DNA of 64,000 nt from positions 5,950,501 to 6,014,500 of the forward strand of contig NZ_CP073766.1 of NCBI RefSeq assembly GCF_018255755.1, read 5' to 3'. Origin of the DNA: Chitinophaga sp. HK235. GTDB taxonomy: Bacteria; Bacteroidota; Bacteroidia; Chitinophagales; Chitinophagaceae. Both the position numbers and the translations under genes were made by a program. The stretch's first letter is position 1. The number at the start of each line of letters is the position of its first letter. Under the pieces are notes generated by a model. It was not told where the DNA came from. It was given only the letters and a program-made list of their open reading frames with translations, and did no database searches. Below are positions 13,713 through 22,990 of the stretch, piece after piece.

Positions 13713-16700
13713 TTATTGTTTAACGATCTTCGTCATTTGCACTTGTTTTACGCCATTCTTAATCCTTACCATATAAACACCTACAGGCAAGGTAGAAATA
13801 TCAAGCTGTGAGTTAACATTGCTCACTTCGCGACGCAATACTTCGCGGCCATTCACATCAAGGATACTCACTTCTGATTTTCCTGTGTAACCTGCAAGGT
13901 TAACGTACAGCACATTATTGGCAGGGTTGGGGAATACTTCCACTTTTTGCACTTTGCTGTCAGTAATATCTGTAACATCTGCAGCTTCAGCCCCGCGGGT
14001 GGCAGTACCTAATTGTACGCGTAAGGTATAACAAGAGGTGGAACTATTGGCGCCACTGTAACCATACACCTGTGCATAATAGGTACCCGGATTAACAGTC
14101 CTGCTGATAGTTTCATTGGTGGTACCACCTGCCTGTGAAATAGCAACCTGTGAACCTGCGCTGTTCAGCAGTTTCAGGTCATAATCGCCAGGCAAGGTGC
14201 GCAATGTAATAGTAATAGTGCCCTTGGTAGTGATCACAAATTTATAATTATCAACATCACCACTTGGGCTGATAAGACCAGTTACATCGGTATTAAATGG
14301 AATGGTTGCAGCACCGGCAGTTGTTCCATTGGTTGAATTATCCAATGGATTTGCACAACCTGATGAGGTTAAGGTAGTGAACTGTGCAGCGGCATATGTA
14401 CTGCTGCCATTGGAACAGTTGGTTCTTACTCTCCAATCATATAATGTAGCTGATGTTAATCCGCTTACATTAACGGATGTGGAAGTGGTGCCGGTTGCGG
14501 CATTGGTCCATGTAGAGGATGTATTAGGTTTGTAATCTACATCATAGCTTGAGGCACCGCTTGCAGCTGTCCAGCTAACAGTAGCGCTGGCGGCTGTTAC
14601 AGCTGAACTGGTTAAGCCAGTAGGCGCGTTACAAGTGTCTGTTGAGATGGTAGTAAACTGTGCAGCTGAATAAGCACTGCTGTCGCTGGCGCAATTAGTT
14701 CTTACCCTGTAATCATAAGTAGTTCCCTGTGTAAGACCTGTTAAGCCAACAGAAGTAGCTGTTGTTGCTGTTGCTGCATTGATCCATGTAGAAGATGTGC
14801 TGGCTTTGTAATCCACATTATAGGATACACCGCCGCTTGCTGCTGTCCATCCTACTGTAGCGGATGTAGTGGTAATAGCAGATGCAGCTAAGCCTGACGG
14901 AGAAGCACAGCCTGAACCGGAAGTAATAGTGAAGTTGGCATTGGAAATATCAAAGAAAATATTTCCTACAGCTTCTACTTTTATTCTGGCTGTTGTAGTG
15001 GGTGTATTGGGAATAGTTACAACCTCATTGCCGTCATTGGGAGTGCTGGCCACTAAGGTGTTGAATGTATTGCCACCATCTGTAGAGATGGATATTTTTA
15101 CATTGGCGCAACTAACAGGGGATGCTGTTGAATTGGCGACATTCCATGTTATAGTTTGAGATGAATTGCCGGCCCATGATACATTGGTATTGGGAGAAGT
15201 CACTGCAAAAGGTCCTGATGTATTGGAGACGCTTACGGTCATATCGGCGAAATTGGTCTGACCGATAGTTACCGGTGGAGTTGGGCTATAGAGAACATTA
15301 TCCCTTACCGTTAACCGGAATTTCAAAGTTCTTGTAACGGAACTTAAAGCTTCCGTATTGGCTCCGGCATCACCACCTGGCAATGGACCGGACACTAAAC
15401 CACCTGCAAGAATAGTCTCCAGTTTGGGGAAATATCTTATTGGAGATGTAGTAGGGACATTTGATATCCAGTTAGGACCGGACGCCTTGGTAGGGCTGGC
15501 CACACTGGCAGTTCCTGTTTGTGCTGAGGAAGCATTATCATATTGCTCCCAGGAATAAGTCAGCACATCGCCGGCATTGGCATCAGTAGCTGAACCAGTA
15601 AGCGCAAACGGAGTGCTGATAGGAATAGTATAATTAGCGCCGGCATTGGCAACGGGAGTTGCGTTAGTGGCAGATATATCGGTGGTGATTGCGCAAGTCT
15701 TGCTGGCAAGATTGGACTGGATCTGTGCAATGGAAGCAGCATGATAATAGGCAATAGAGTGAGGAGCAAGGTCCTGGCTGGTAATACCGGCATAACCCAT
15801 AATGGTAATCCCTGAACCAAGTTCCATATTAACGCCTGTACCTTCATTACTCATGGAGAAAGTATGGTTAGCTCCCAACTGGTGACCTACTTCATGCACT
15901 ACATAATCGATATCGAAATTATCACCTTGCGGAATATTATCAGCAGGAGAAGTAAAACCACTTCCTTTTTGATTATCAACGCAAATGCAACCGATACAGC
16001 CAGCGTTACCACCACCACCGGATGCACCGAACAGGTGGCCGATATCATAATTTGCTGCACCAATCACAGAGGTTAATGTATTTTGTAACTCACTGTTCCA
16101 CGCTCCACCAGCACCCGAAGCGGCATCGGAATATGGATCTGTTGCAGGATTGTAATAGATCACATTGGTTACTGTCGGGACCAGGTTAAGATGGACAGCC
16201 AGGTCTTTTTCATAAACACCATTGCAACGGGTAAGCGTAGCATTGATAGCTGCCAGTACCAAACCCACCTGTGAAGCGCTGGTGGCTCCAAAATAATTGG
16301 AGTATTCGGCAGTAACTGACTGTGCCAGCCGCAATGTTTTTGCATCGCCGGTTGACCTGGCAGTTGATACCTGCCTGTTGATGTCAGTTGCCATCTTTTG
16401 CTCAGGAGTAGAACACTTCCATGGTAAAGTCCTCGGTTGTTTTTTGAATACAGTATAGACTGTATGGTCGGCAGAATAAGGTTCAATAAATTCATTATCC
16501 CTTTCTGTACGGAAGACCATTGCTTGTATTCCCTGTGGAGAAATACTCAGCTTTAAGGTAGCCTGTTTGTCGGTGATACCTTTTCCGGAAAATGCCCTTA
16601 TGTCCGGAAACTTAGCCTGTAATGCAGGGTCGAAATTGGAAGATTCTATAATTTCGAACTGTTCAATTTGTCCATCTGCATTAGGCAAAGAGATAATTGT

Positions 16701-16919
16701 TTTGCGTGCTTGCGCATTGCCTACCGTTTTGAATACTTCCTTACGCAAAGGATTAAAATTCAGGTCAAATAATTTGAATTCGGCCGGAAAGGCAAGTCGG
16801 GCTACAGATTTGTCGGTAGTAATCCTGACGGCATCGGTATGGGTTTTCCAATAGTCTTGCGCGAACGCAGTTGTGCTACACAACAATGCAGTTGCGAAGA
16901 GTAAAACTTTTCTCATCAT
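13713..16919 (-). CDS. Secreted reprolysin-like metalloprotease with FN3, PPC and T9SS sorting domains
   Basis: This is a 1068-residue protein. It has a signal peptide (MMRKVLLFATALLCSTTAFAQ), a propeptide of about 180 residues, and an M12B-type catalytic domain with the zinc motif HEVGHQLGANH (His342, Glu343, His346, His352). Next come a PKD/Ig-like region (from about 420), two tandem fibronectin III domains (about 665-750 and 762-845) that are near-copies of one another, and a bacterial PPC domain (about 853-965). The C-terminal Por sorting domain has VEVFPNPANN and ends in KIVKQ. It is exported by Sec and then the type IX secretion system to the cell surface or medium, probably as a scavenging protease. 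It is flanked by terminators. Confidence 0.95.
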   Translation of the reverse strand: MMRKVLLFATALLCSTTAFAQDYWKTHTDAVRITTDKSVARLAFPAEFKLFDLNFNPLRKEVFKTVGNAQARKTIISLPNADGQIEQFEIIESSNFDPALQAKFPDIRAFSGKGITDKQATLKLSISPQGIQAMVFRTERDNEFIEPYSADHTVYTVFKKQPRTLPWKCSTPEQKMATDINRQVSTARSTGDAKTLRLAQSVTAEYSNYFGATSASQVGLVLAAINATLTRCNGVYEKDLAVHLNLVPTVTNVIYYNPATDPYSDAASGAGGAWNSELQNTLTSVIGAANYDIGHLFGASGGGGNAGCIGCICVDNQKGSGFTSPADNIPQGDNFDIDYVVHEVGHQLGANHTFSMSNEGTGVNMELGSGITIMGYAGITSQDLAPHSIAYYHAASIAQIQSNLASKTCAITTDISATNATPVANAGANYTIPISTPFALTGSATDANAGDVLTYSWEQYDNASSAQTGTASVASPTKASGPNWISNVPTTSPIRYFPKLETILAGGLVSGPLPGGDAGANTEALSSVTRTLKFRLTVRDNVLYSPTPPVTIGQTNFADMTVSVSNTSGPFAVTSPNTNVSWAGNSSQTITWNVANSTASPVSCANVKISISTDGGNTFNTLVASTPNDGNEVVTIPNTPTTTARIKVEAVGNIFFDISNANFTITSGSGCASPSGLAASAITTTSATVGWTAASGGVSYNVDYKASTSSTWINAATATTATSVGLTGLTQGTTYDYRVRTNCASDSSAYSAAQFTTISTDTCNAPTGLTSSAVTAASATVSWTAASGASSYDVDYKPNTSSTWTNAATGTTSTSVNVSGLTSATLYDWRVRTNCSNGSSTYAAAQFTTLTSSGCANPLDNSTNGTTAGAATIPFNTDVTGLISPSGDVDNYKFVITTKGTITITLRTLPGDYDLKLLNSAGSQVAISQAGGTTNETISRTVNPGTYYAQVYGYSGANSSTSCYTLRVQLGTATRGAEAADVTDITDSKVQKVEVFPNPANNVLYVNLAGYTGKSEVSILDVNGREVLRREVSNVNSQLDISTLPVGVYMVRIKNGVKQVQMTKIVKQ

Positions 16920-17061
16920 AGTTTAGATTATTGGTGAAAAATGGTTGTTTCTATAAATGTAGTTTAACTCTCTGCGGTATAAATTGTACTGACCCAAAAT
17001 ATCTACGCACTATAGGATATGTAATATTTTAGTTACCAATCTTTATTGGTGCTCAATAATA

Positions 17062-17095
17062 AAAGAATCGGAGTCCATACGAACTCCGATTCTTT
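17062..17095 (-). terminator. Terminator of the carbamoyltransferase operon
   Basis: A 13-bp stem pairs AAAGAATCGGAGT (17062-17074) with ACTCCGATTCTTT (17083-17095). On the minus strand it is followed by TTTATTATTG. Confidence 0.8.
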
Positions 17096-17124
17096 ATATT
17101 TAATTGGTTAGATGTAGTTTGATA

Positions 17125-18864
17125 TTACGGGGCTTGCAGCCTGTCAATAGGAGTAATGGATTCTTCTTTGCTCACCATTTCAAAAGAAATTTTTTGTTCT
17201 CTTTCATATAGAAAATGATTGCTCCACACATAATTTACCCGTCCCCAGTTCATAGCCGACGCTACATCCGGGAAAAAGCCTTTCCCATTGTAATTGGCGC
17301 TGGTATTACATAAGAGAGGTATGCCACTTAGTTTTTTGTATTCATTAAGCAGACGGAATATGACCGGATTGTCTGATTCACTGACGGTCTGCAGTCTGGC
17401 TGTACCATCCAGATGACAAATAGCAGGGATGCGGCTTTTCCATTCCTCCCTGACCTGGTGGTCAAAGAGCATATAAGGATCTTTGTTGCCGGGATCGAAA
17501 ATGGCTTTTGCATCATGCTCCAGACAGATGGGAGCTACCGGACGATAATCTTCCCTGCCTTTTATATGATTGAGGATTCGCTTCATATAGGGATGTGTAG
17601 CCGGCGCCAGAATGCTTCTGTTACCCAGGGCTCTGGGGCCCAGTTCGGCCCGCCCGTTTAGAAATACTACAGGTTCATTTTTCAGAAAAAGATGGAGGGC
17701 CAGTTCTTCAATAGTAGCAGGTTTCTTTATCCAACCCTCACGCAGGGCCTCTTCCATGACAGGAGGCCCTGAGAAAACATTCCAGTCAAGATAGTTAATG
17801 CCGGTACTATGAATCATTTCGCAGCAACCAGCACCAATGGCACTACCCGAATCATTGGGAAATGGAGGCACCCATACTTCGTTAAACAAACCGGCATTGC
17901 GGATAGCACTGTTCCATTTAATATTCAGCGCGCTTCCCCCGGCAAAACATAAGTTCTTCGCTTTATTACCTTCCTTTTTTATTTTCTCTCCCAGCTCTTT
18001 TACCAATAGTTGTTCAAGAAAAATGTGGAAAGAAAGCAGGATATCCTCGTGCGCATAATGGAGAGCGCTTGTCTGCCTGATAAAGTCCTGTGCAAATAAT
18101 TGTGCAAAGATTAATCCCCGTTCTTCATGTCCCTGTCCGAAAATGTTTGCACAGGCCATGGCTTTGTCCTGGTGTTTCTCATAAAGTTCATGGAACACCG
18201 GTATCATTTCTTTTCTGTAGGTACCTTTTGCAATATATGCCATCACTTTCCCGGCAACACTCAGATCATCCATAAGGCTGTCCTCATTCACCAGAAAAGG
18301 TTTGAAATGTTGTGAAAAGAGCGAGTATATATTCCCTATCATGTTGAATAACACACCCAGGCTTTCCACTTCATTGGTCTTGCAATGATAATAGAATAGT
18401 TGCGGGTACATACCTCCGTCCCAGGTAAGTACATAGGAGTCTTGTCCTGCTTTAGCCATAGGACTGGTGCAATAAGCGGCCGCAATATGTCCGGCTATAT
18501 GAAAGTAACTGGAGTAATGAAAGCTGATGGGGCCGGGCAGTTCAAAACTTTTTCGTTGCATAATGTTGGCGCTTTCTTCACTGTAACGATCATATCCTGC
18601 CAGATTTACATTGGTATTTCCCTTTCCAAGGTCGATGACTTGTGCCTCATGCGGGTCCCATCCATCGATGACATACTTATCCATTTGCCAGAATGAGTAA
18701 CCATATAGATTGAATATGGCATTAATTTCATCTATGCCTATGTTGAACTCGCTATATCTTGCAGCGTTGTTCAACTTTTCCATCTCATAACTGAAAATGA
18801 GCCGTTGATCATCGATCAGTGCTATGGAGCCGTCATGGCTTAGTTTGATACTGCAGATTTTCAT
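17125..18864 (-). CDS. Carbamoyltransferase (NodU/CmcH/TobZ family)
   Basis: This is a 579-residue protein. The ATG at 18864 is chosen because it begins MKICSIKLSHDGSIALIDDQ, the family N-terminal ASKHA domain with the His10-Asp11 motif. The upstream part of the frame is inside the glycosyltransferase gene. The nucleotide-binding region and CFAGGSALNIKWNS are followed by the C-terminal carbamoyltransferase signature ELGPRALGNRSILAPAT (about residue 400), then GREDYRPVAPICL. Family members make carbamoyl-adenylate from carbamoyl phosphate and ATP and transfer it to a hydroxyl of a sugar or natural product. The gene overlaps the glycosyltransferase by 32 bases, implying translational coupling and a shared substrate. 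Confidence 0.93.
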   Translation of the reverse strand: MKICSIKLSHDGSIALIDDQRLIFSYEMEKLNNAARYSEFNIGIDEINAIFNLYGYSFWQMDKYVIDGWDPHEAQVIDLGKGNTNVNLAGYDRYSEESANIMQRKSFELPGPISFHYSSYFHIAGHIAAAYCTSPMAKAGQDSYVLTWDGGMYPQLFYYHCKTNEVESLGVLFNMIGNIYSLFSQHFKPFLVNEDSLMDDLSVAGKVMAYIAKGTYRKEMIPVFHELYEKHQDKAMACANIFGQGHEERGLIFAQLFAQDFIRQTSALHYAHEDILLSFHIFLEQLLVKELGEKIKKEGNKAKNLCFAGGSALNIKWNSAIRNAGLFNEVWVPPFPNDSGSAIGAGCCEMIHSTGINYLDWNVFSGPPVMEEALREGWIKKPATIEELALHLFLKNEPVVFLNGRAELGPRALGNRSILAPATHPYMKRILNHIKGREDYRPVAPICLEHDAKAIFDPGNKDPYMLFDHQVREEWKSRIPAICHLDGTARLQTVSESDNPVIFRLLNEYKKLSGIPLLCNTSANYNGKGFFPDVASAMNWGRVNYVWSNHFLYEREQKISFEMVSKEESITPIDRLQAP

Positions 18865-19963
18865 ATGATTTATTTTGAAGTACGTCAGTGTAAAATGAAA
18901 GGAGCTGGTTGTATGTCCGGGAAGGTGAAAAGATGGAATGAAACCTTTGCTGGGCAAGTGTTGTCAGGCTTCGGCGAAATAGCGGATTGATGAGGGTTTG
19001 TTCCATCATTTTGGATAAGGAATGAGTATCGGCAATTGGAATCAGGCCAGGGTAATCGGCTCCCAGTATCCATTTTAATCCATGGGTCATAGTGCTGATC
19101 AGCGGTTTGCCGCGGTAGGCCTGTTCCAGCATGGCGATCCCACATCCTTCAAACAGTGAAGAAGAAATAAAAATTTCGGCGCTGTCGCTGATGGATAAAG
19201 AATCTTCGAGCGGATGAAAAGCACCGTGAAAATGAACACGGTCGGCAATACCCAGCATCCTGGATTGCTGTAGTAGCCTTTCATGATCATCCCCTTCTCC
19301 CCAAATACAGATGGTGGCGGTGGTATATCGTTTCGACAGAAGGCTGAAGGCTCCCAGCAGGTATTCCAGCCCTTTTTCCGCCGATAATCTGCTGATACAA
19401 CCGAATGTAGACTGGGGATAACTCCGGTCTGTGCGTTTGTACAGATCATTCATCAGGGTATTTGAAACGAGCTGGATGGGCTTGTTGAAATGGTACTCAT
19501 TTCTGACGATGATTTCGGTGTACGGATTCATCACAATCAGTCCATCCAGGAATTGCATATGCTCCTGCATGTTTTCCGGTAGCCACCAGCAATGATTGCT
19601 AAGGTCTGTAGGCTCGAGCCCGCAAATGGGAAACCCGTATTGCTTATACCGGAGAATGTCAAAGCAAAATGATTCCAGGGGCATCACCTGCATCAATGAG
19701 ATAGTAAAGCGGGTCGCAATAGTATCGATCGTATGGATGTAGTCGTTGATGTCATTGGAATGGATCTCTGCAAAACTTATCTGTCCAGAGCCGGAAGCCT
19801 TATCCATGACGGATTTCCAGACAGGATGGATGGCACGGGTTACAATATGCACATGGATGCCTGCAGACTTCAGCAAACGACAAAAGGCTGATACCATATA
19901 CTCGCTTCCGCCAAGTTTACTCAGATCAGGGGTAAGCCAAATGATTTTCATAGATGTTTCCAT
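18833..19963 (-). CDS. Glycosyltransferase, GT-B fold (family 4-like)
   Basis: This is a 376-residue protein if the ATG at 19963 is used (METSMKIIWLTPDLSKLGGS). Another ATG at 19951 is equally possible, and the frame extends to 20035. The GT-B features are the GGSEYM loop after the first strand, STFGCISRLSAEKGLEYLLG (start of the donor domain), a WGEGDDHERL strand, and the E-x7-E motif SLFEGCGIAMLEQAYRGKP near residue 270 that binds the nucleotide-sugar donor. It is a retaining enzyme by family. It is the first gene of a two-gene operon with the carbamoyltransferase. The acceptor is unknown. Confidence 0.92.
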   Translation of the reverse strand: METSMKIIWLTPDLSKLGGSEYMVSAFCRLLKSAGIHVHIVTRAIHPVWKSVMDKASGSGQISFAEIHSNDINDYIHTIDTIATRFTISLMQVMPLESFCFDILRYKQYGFPICGLEPTDLSNHCWWLPENMQEHMQFLDGLIVMNPYTEIIVRNEYHFNKPIQLVSNTLMNDLYKRTDRSYPQSTFGCISRLSAEKGLEYLLGAFSLLSKRYTTATICIWGEGDDHERLLQQSRMLGIADRVHFHGAFHPLEDSLSISDSAEIFISSSLFEGCGIAMLEQAYRGKPLISTMTHGLKWILGADYPGLIPIADTHSLSKMMEQTLINPLFRRSLTTLAQQRFHSIFSPSRTYNQLLSFYTDVLQNKSYENLQYQTKP

Positions 19964-20191
19964 TCGTGATAGGGGTTTCAGAATCCTGTGGTCCGGGGCT
20001 AGTTTTGGGGTTTCAGTTTGTTTGATATGGAACAAATCTGCTACAAAAAAGTTCGAAATTCCGATAGGCTCCGGATCAGGCAGGTTTTTGAAACCCTGGA
20101 AGGAACTTATTTTGTTTTTTATGCCCCAAAGATTTTAATGCTGGTAATTACTATATTTGCCCCGTTTTCGTTCTTTTCTTTCCCCAACAAA

Positions 20192-20349
20192 AAGAGGTTC
20201 TGCTTAAGTGCAGATTAATAGGGAATCGTGTGAAAATCACGAACTGTCCCGCAACTGTAAGTAACGTTCAGGTTACTGCCAGGAAATGTCCACTGGTCTT
20301 TGATGACTGGGAAGGACGGCAGTAATGTTACAAGTCAGGAGACCTGCCT
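20192..20349 (+). promoter_or_regulatory. Cobalamin (B12) riboswitch
   Basis: The diagnostic sequence is seen in order: a P2 hairpin CTGC-TTAAGT-GCAG (20200-20213), TTAATAGGGAATC, AACTGTCCCGCAACTGTAA, the GGAAGGACGGCAGTAATG region, and the B12 box AGTCAGGAGACCTGCC at 20333-20348. A T-run follows (20349-20354). The order and conserved core match the class I adenosylcobalamin element. It lies 183 bases upstream of the TonB-dependent receptor start, so it should lower expression of that operon when cobalamin is plentiful. The expression platform was not resolved. Confidence 0.92.
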
Positions 20350-20532
20350 TTTTTATGCTGGCAATGCTTTCGTGGGCTGAAGCAACGTCAAGTTTGGAGT
20401 TTTGTACCTGAAGTGTATTCATTTCGGGGCAGTGTATGCAATGGGCATACCTCCGGTCTTTTTCTGTATAGCAGTATCCGATGGCATGGTAAAGTTTTGA
20501 AGAACAATTTTCTGTCTTCATCATCATTATCA

Positions 20533-22962
20533 ATGCAAAACGCTACAATCAACCACTCCCGGACGAGGAGCCATTTTTTTAACTGTCCCCCTTCTTATTT
20601 ACGGATTTTGTTCATGTGTACCATTATCGGTGTTTTACAGATGGTTGTTACAGATGATCAACTTTATGCACAATCGCAAACGACTGCTGCCCATTCCGGC
20701 AGCCTGCGCGGACAAATTACTTCAGAAACCGGCGAACCCCTCGCCGGTATTACGGTACGGCTGAACGAAACCGGCTATGGTGCCGTAACAGATGCGGATG
20801 GCCGGTTTCAGCTTTCAACCATACCTGCAGGCAACTACATCCTTGCTGTCAGCGGCGTTGGCTACCATGTGGCCGAGCAACGGGTGGCAATAAGCAACAG
20901 GAAAACAACGGAGTTGTCGTTGCAACTCAGTAGCCGCACCGGACAGCTCTCCGAAATCACTATCACTTCAGCACAAAAGTCTGCTGTCATTAGTGTGAAT
21001 AAAATTGCAGTACCTATCAGGGACCTGCCACTCACAACGACCACCATCTCTGCCCGTACGCTGGAACAAAGAGGCACAGATGATCTGGGAGAAGCTATGA
21101 AAAACACCGCCGGTGTGCGTGCCAATAATACCTATGGCGGTTTTCAGCATTTTACCATTCGGGGTTTTAACAATTTTGTATTGCTGGTAGATGGTGTCAG
21201 AGACGAGCGTCACAATATTTCCACCAGCGCCCCCAGTACCAATCTGGCTAACATCGAACGCATAGAAGTATTGAAAGGGCCTGCCTCTGTTTTATATGGA
21301 CATTCAGCATTGGGCGGCATTATTAACCTGGTCCGTAAACGTCCTACCAGCGAACAGAAGGCGGACTTCTCAGCTTCCTATGGTAGTTTTAATACCCGCC
21401 GGATGCGGGTGGGCGCCGGTGGTGCGCTGAGTAAAAAACTCCTGTACCGGGTAGATGCAGGACTGTCTGCCACCGATGGTTACCGCCAGTCAGGCATGAA
21501 TACCAACAACGCCTATCTGGCACTGGATTACACACCCACAGCCCATGATAACTTTTACCTGACCCTTGGCGCCAACCACGATAAATATGCTACGGATGCC
21601 GGTATCCCAATGCTGGAAGGTGGGAAATTAACACCTGGCATGAACATGGATACCCGTTACAACGATCCGGCAGATTTCCTGAAAAACACGCAGTATAATG
21701 TTCAGCTGCGTTATACGCATCAGTTCAGCCATTCACTCCTGTTGTCCAATCAGCTCTCTTATTCAGATGATAACATCAACTATTTTTCAACAGAAGAACT
21801 GACATTCAATAAAACGCTGGATTCTCTCAAACGCACTTCCCCACTCTATTTCAATCATCTGACCAAACCGCTGCAAAACCAGCTGGAACTGACTTACAAT
21901 ACACAAACTGGAAAAATTGAACAGAAAGTGCTGGTGGGGTATTCATTCAGTTACCTCGACAGAAAAACCTATAGCGCCAATATTTTCGGTGCAGGGCTGC
22001 ATACACAGGTGGCTGTACAAAACCCTGTATTGAACCAGGGTAACGTTGACTACTATACGACGCAGTACAAGGCTACAGAAGAAACCGTACATGGTTTTTA
22101 CCTGCAGGACTGGCTTAAGTTCTCCAATAAGCTGAAAGGTCTGATTGGTTTGCGTTATGATATCTTCAAAGGGACTTATTATACCAATAAAGTAGACGCC
22201 AATCGTGATATTACTGACAGAGGCGCTAAAACAGATATTCCCGCCTCAGCTCTGACCTACCGCGCCGGTCTGGTATATCAACCTACGAAGGCCTGGTCTG
22301 TTTATGGCTCATATTCCACTTACTTCAAACCTTCCCGGAGAGTGGCACCCAATGGAGAGACCTTTGATCCGGAAGATGGTTATCAGGGAGAAGCGGGCAC
22401 AAGGCTGGAGTTTGGCCATAGCTGGGCGGTAAACGGCTCTGTGTACTACATGCGGAAGAATAATCAGGTGGAAAGTTTACCCGGTGGTGTATACAAACGG
22501 ATTGGCTCAGCAGATTCCAGAGGGTACGAACTGGAGTTGCAGGGAAGCCCGCTGGCAGGCCTGGATGTTAACGCAGGATATACCTTTACCAATGCGGCGT
22601 ATCGTCCTTTTGCGGGAAAAGAGATCAATACAGTGGCCGGAAAAACCGTGGCATTGGCTCCCAAACATATGGCTAATCTATGGGCCAACTATCAGTTGCA
22701 GCGGTCTGTGTTGCGTGGTTTAAGTATTGGTATGGGATTGAATTATATGGGAGATAGTTATGCGAATAGTGCCAACACCTATATCCTTCCCGCATATACG
22801 GTGATAGATGCTGCATTGGGGTATCAGATCGGAAAGATTGGTCTGCGGTTGAATGTCAACAATCTGGCAAATGAACGCTATTTCGCCAATGTGATCATCA
22901 CCAATCAGTTCTATCCGGGTGCTACCCGCAACTATCTGCTGACCCTGAAGTATTCCTTGTAG
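20533..22962 (+). CDS. TonB-dependent siderophore-type receptor with carboxypeptidase-like N-terminal domain
   Basis: This is an 809-residue outer-membrane receptor. The ATG at 20533 gives a start with a hydrophobic signal region (about 22-47, ending QLYAQ). The frame reaches to 20413 but that part overlaps the leader. Then come a CarboxypepD_reg-like domain (about 57-135: GQITSETGEPLAGITVRLNE), a plug domain (IRGFNNFVLLVDGVRDE, then ERIEVLKGPASVLYG), and a 22-strand-type barrel ending GATRNYLLTLKYSL. The plug resembles ferrichrome/siderophore receptors (FhuA-like) rather than SusC. A cobalamin riboswitch precedes it, and a PepSY membrane protein gene follows 28 bases after the stop. The ligand may be a corrinoid, cobalt chelate or siderophore. 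Confidence 0.93.
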   Translation: MQNATINHSRTRSHFFNCPPSYLRILFMCTIIGVLQMVVTDDQLYAQSQTTAAHSGSLRGQITSETGEPLAGITVRLNETGYGAVTDADGRFQLSTIPAGNYILAVSGVGYHVAEQRVAISNRKTTELSLQLSSRTGQLSEITITSAQKSAVISVNKIAVPIRDLPLTTTTISARTLEQRGTDDLGEAMKNTAGVRANNTYGGFQHFTIRGFNNFVLLVDGVRDERHNISTSAPSTNLANIERIEVLKGPASVLYGHSALGGIINLVRKRPTSEQKADFSASYGSFNTRRMRVGAGGALSKKLLYRVDAGLSATDGYRQSGMNTNNAYLALDYTPTAHDNFYLTLGANHDKYATDAGIPMLEGGKLTPGMNMDTRYNDPADFLKNTQYNVQLRYTHQFSHSLLLSNQLSYSDDNINYFSTEELTFNKTLDSLKRTSPLYFNHLTKPLQNQLELTYNTQTGKIEQKVLVGYSFSYLDRKTYSANIFGAGLHTQVAVQNPVLNQGNVDYYTTQYKATEETVHGFYLQDWLKFSNKLKGLIGLRYDIFKGTYYTNKVDANRDITDRGAKTDIPASALTYRAGLVYQPTKAWSVYGSYSTYFKPSRRVAPNGETFDPEDGYQGEAGTRLEFGHSWAVNGSVYYMRKNNQVESLPGGVYKRIGSADSRGYELELQGSPLAGLDVNAGYTFTNAAYRPFAGKEINTVAGKTVALAPKHMANLWANYQLQRSVLRGLSIGMGLNYMGDSYANSANTYILPAYTVIDAALGYQIGKIGLRLNVNNLANERYFANVIITNQFYPGATRNYLLTLKYSL

Positions 22963-22990
22963 GATCTGAACAGATTTACACCTTACAACT

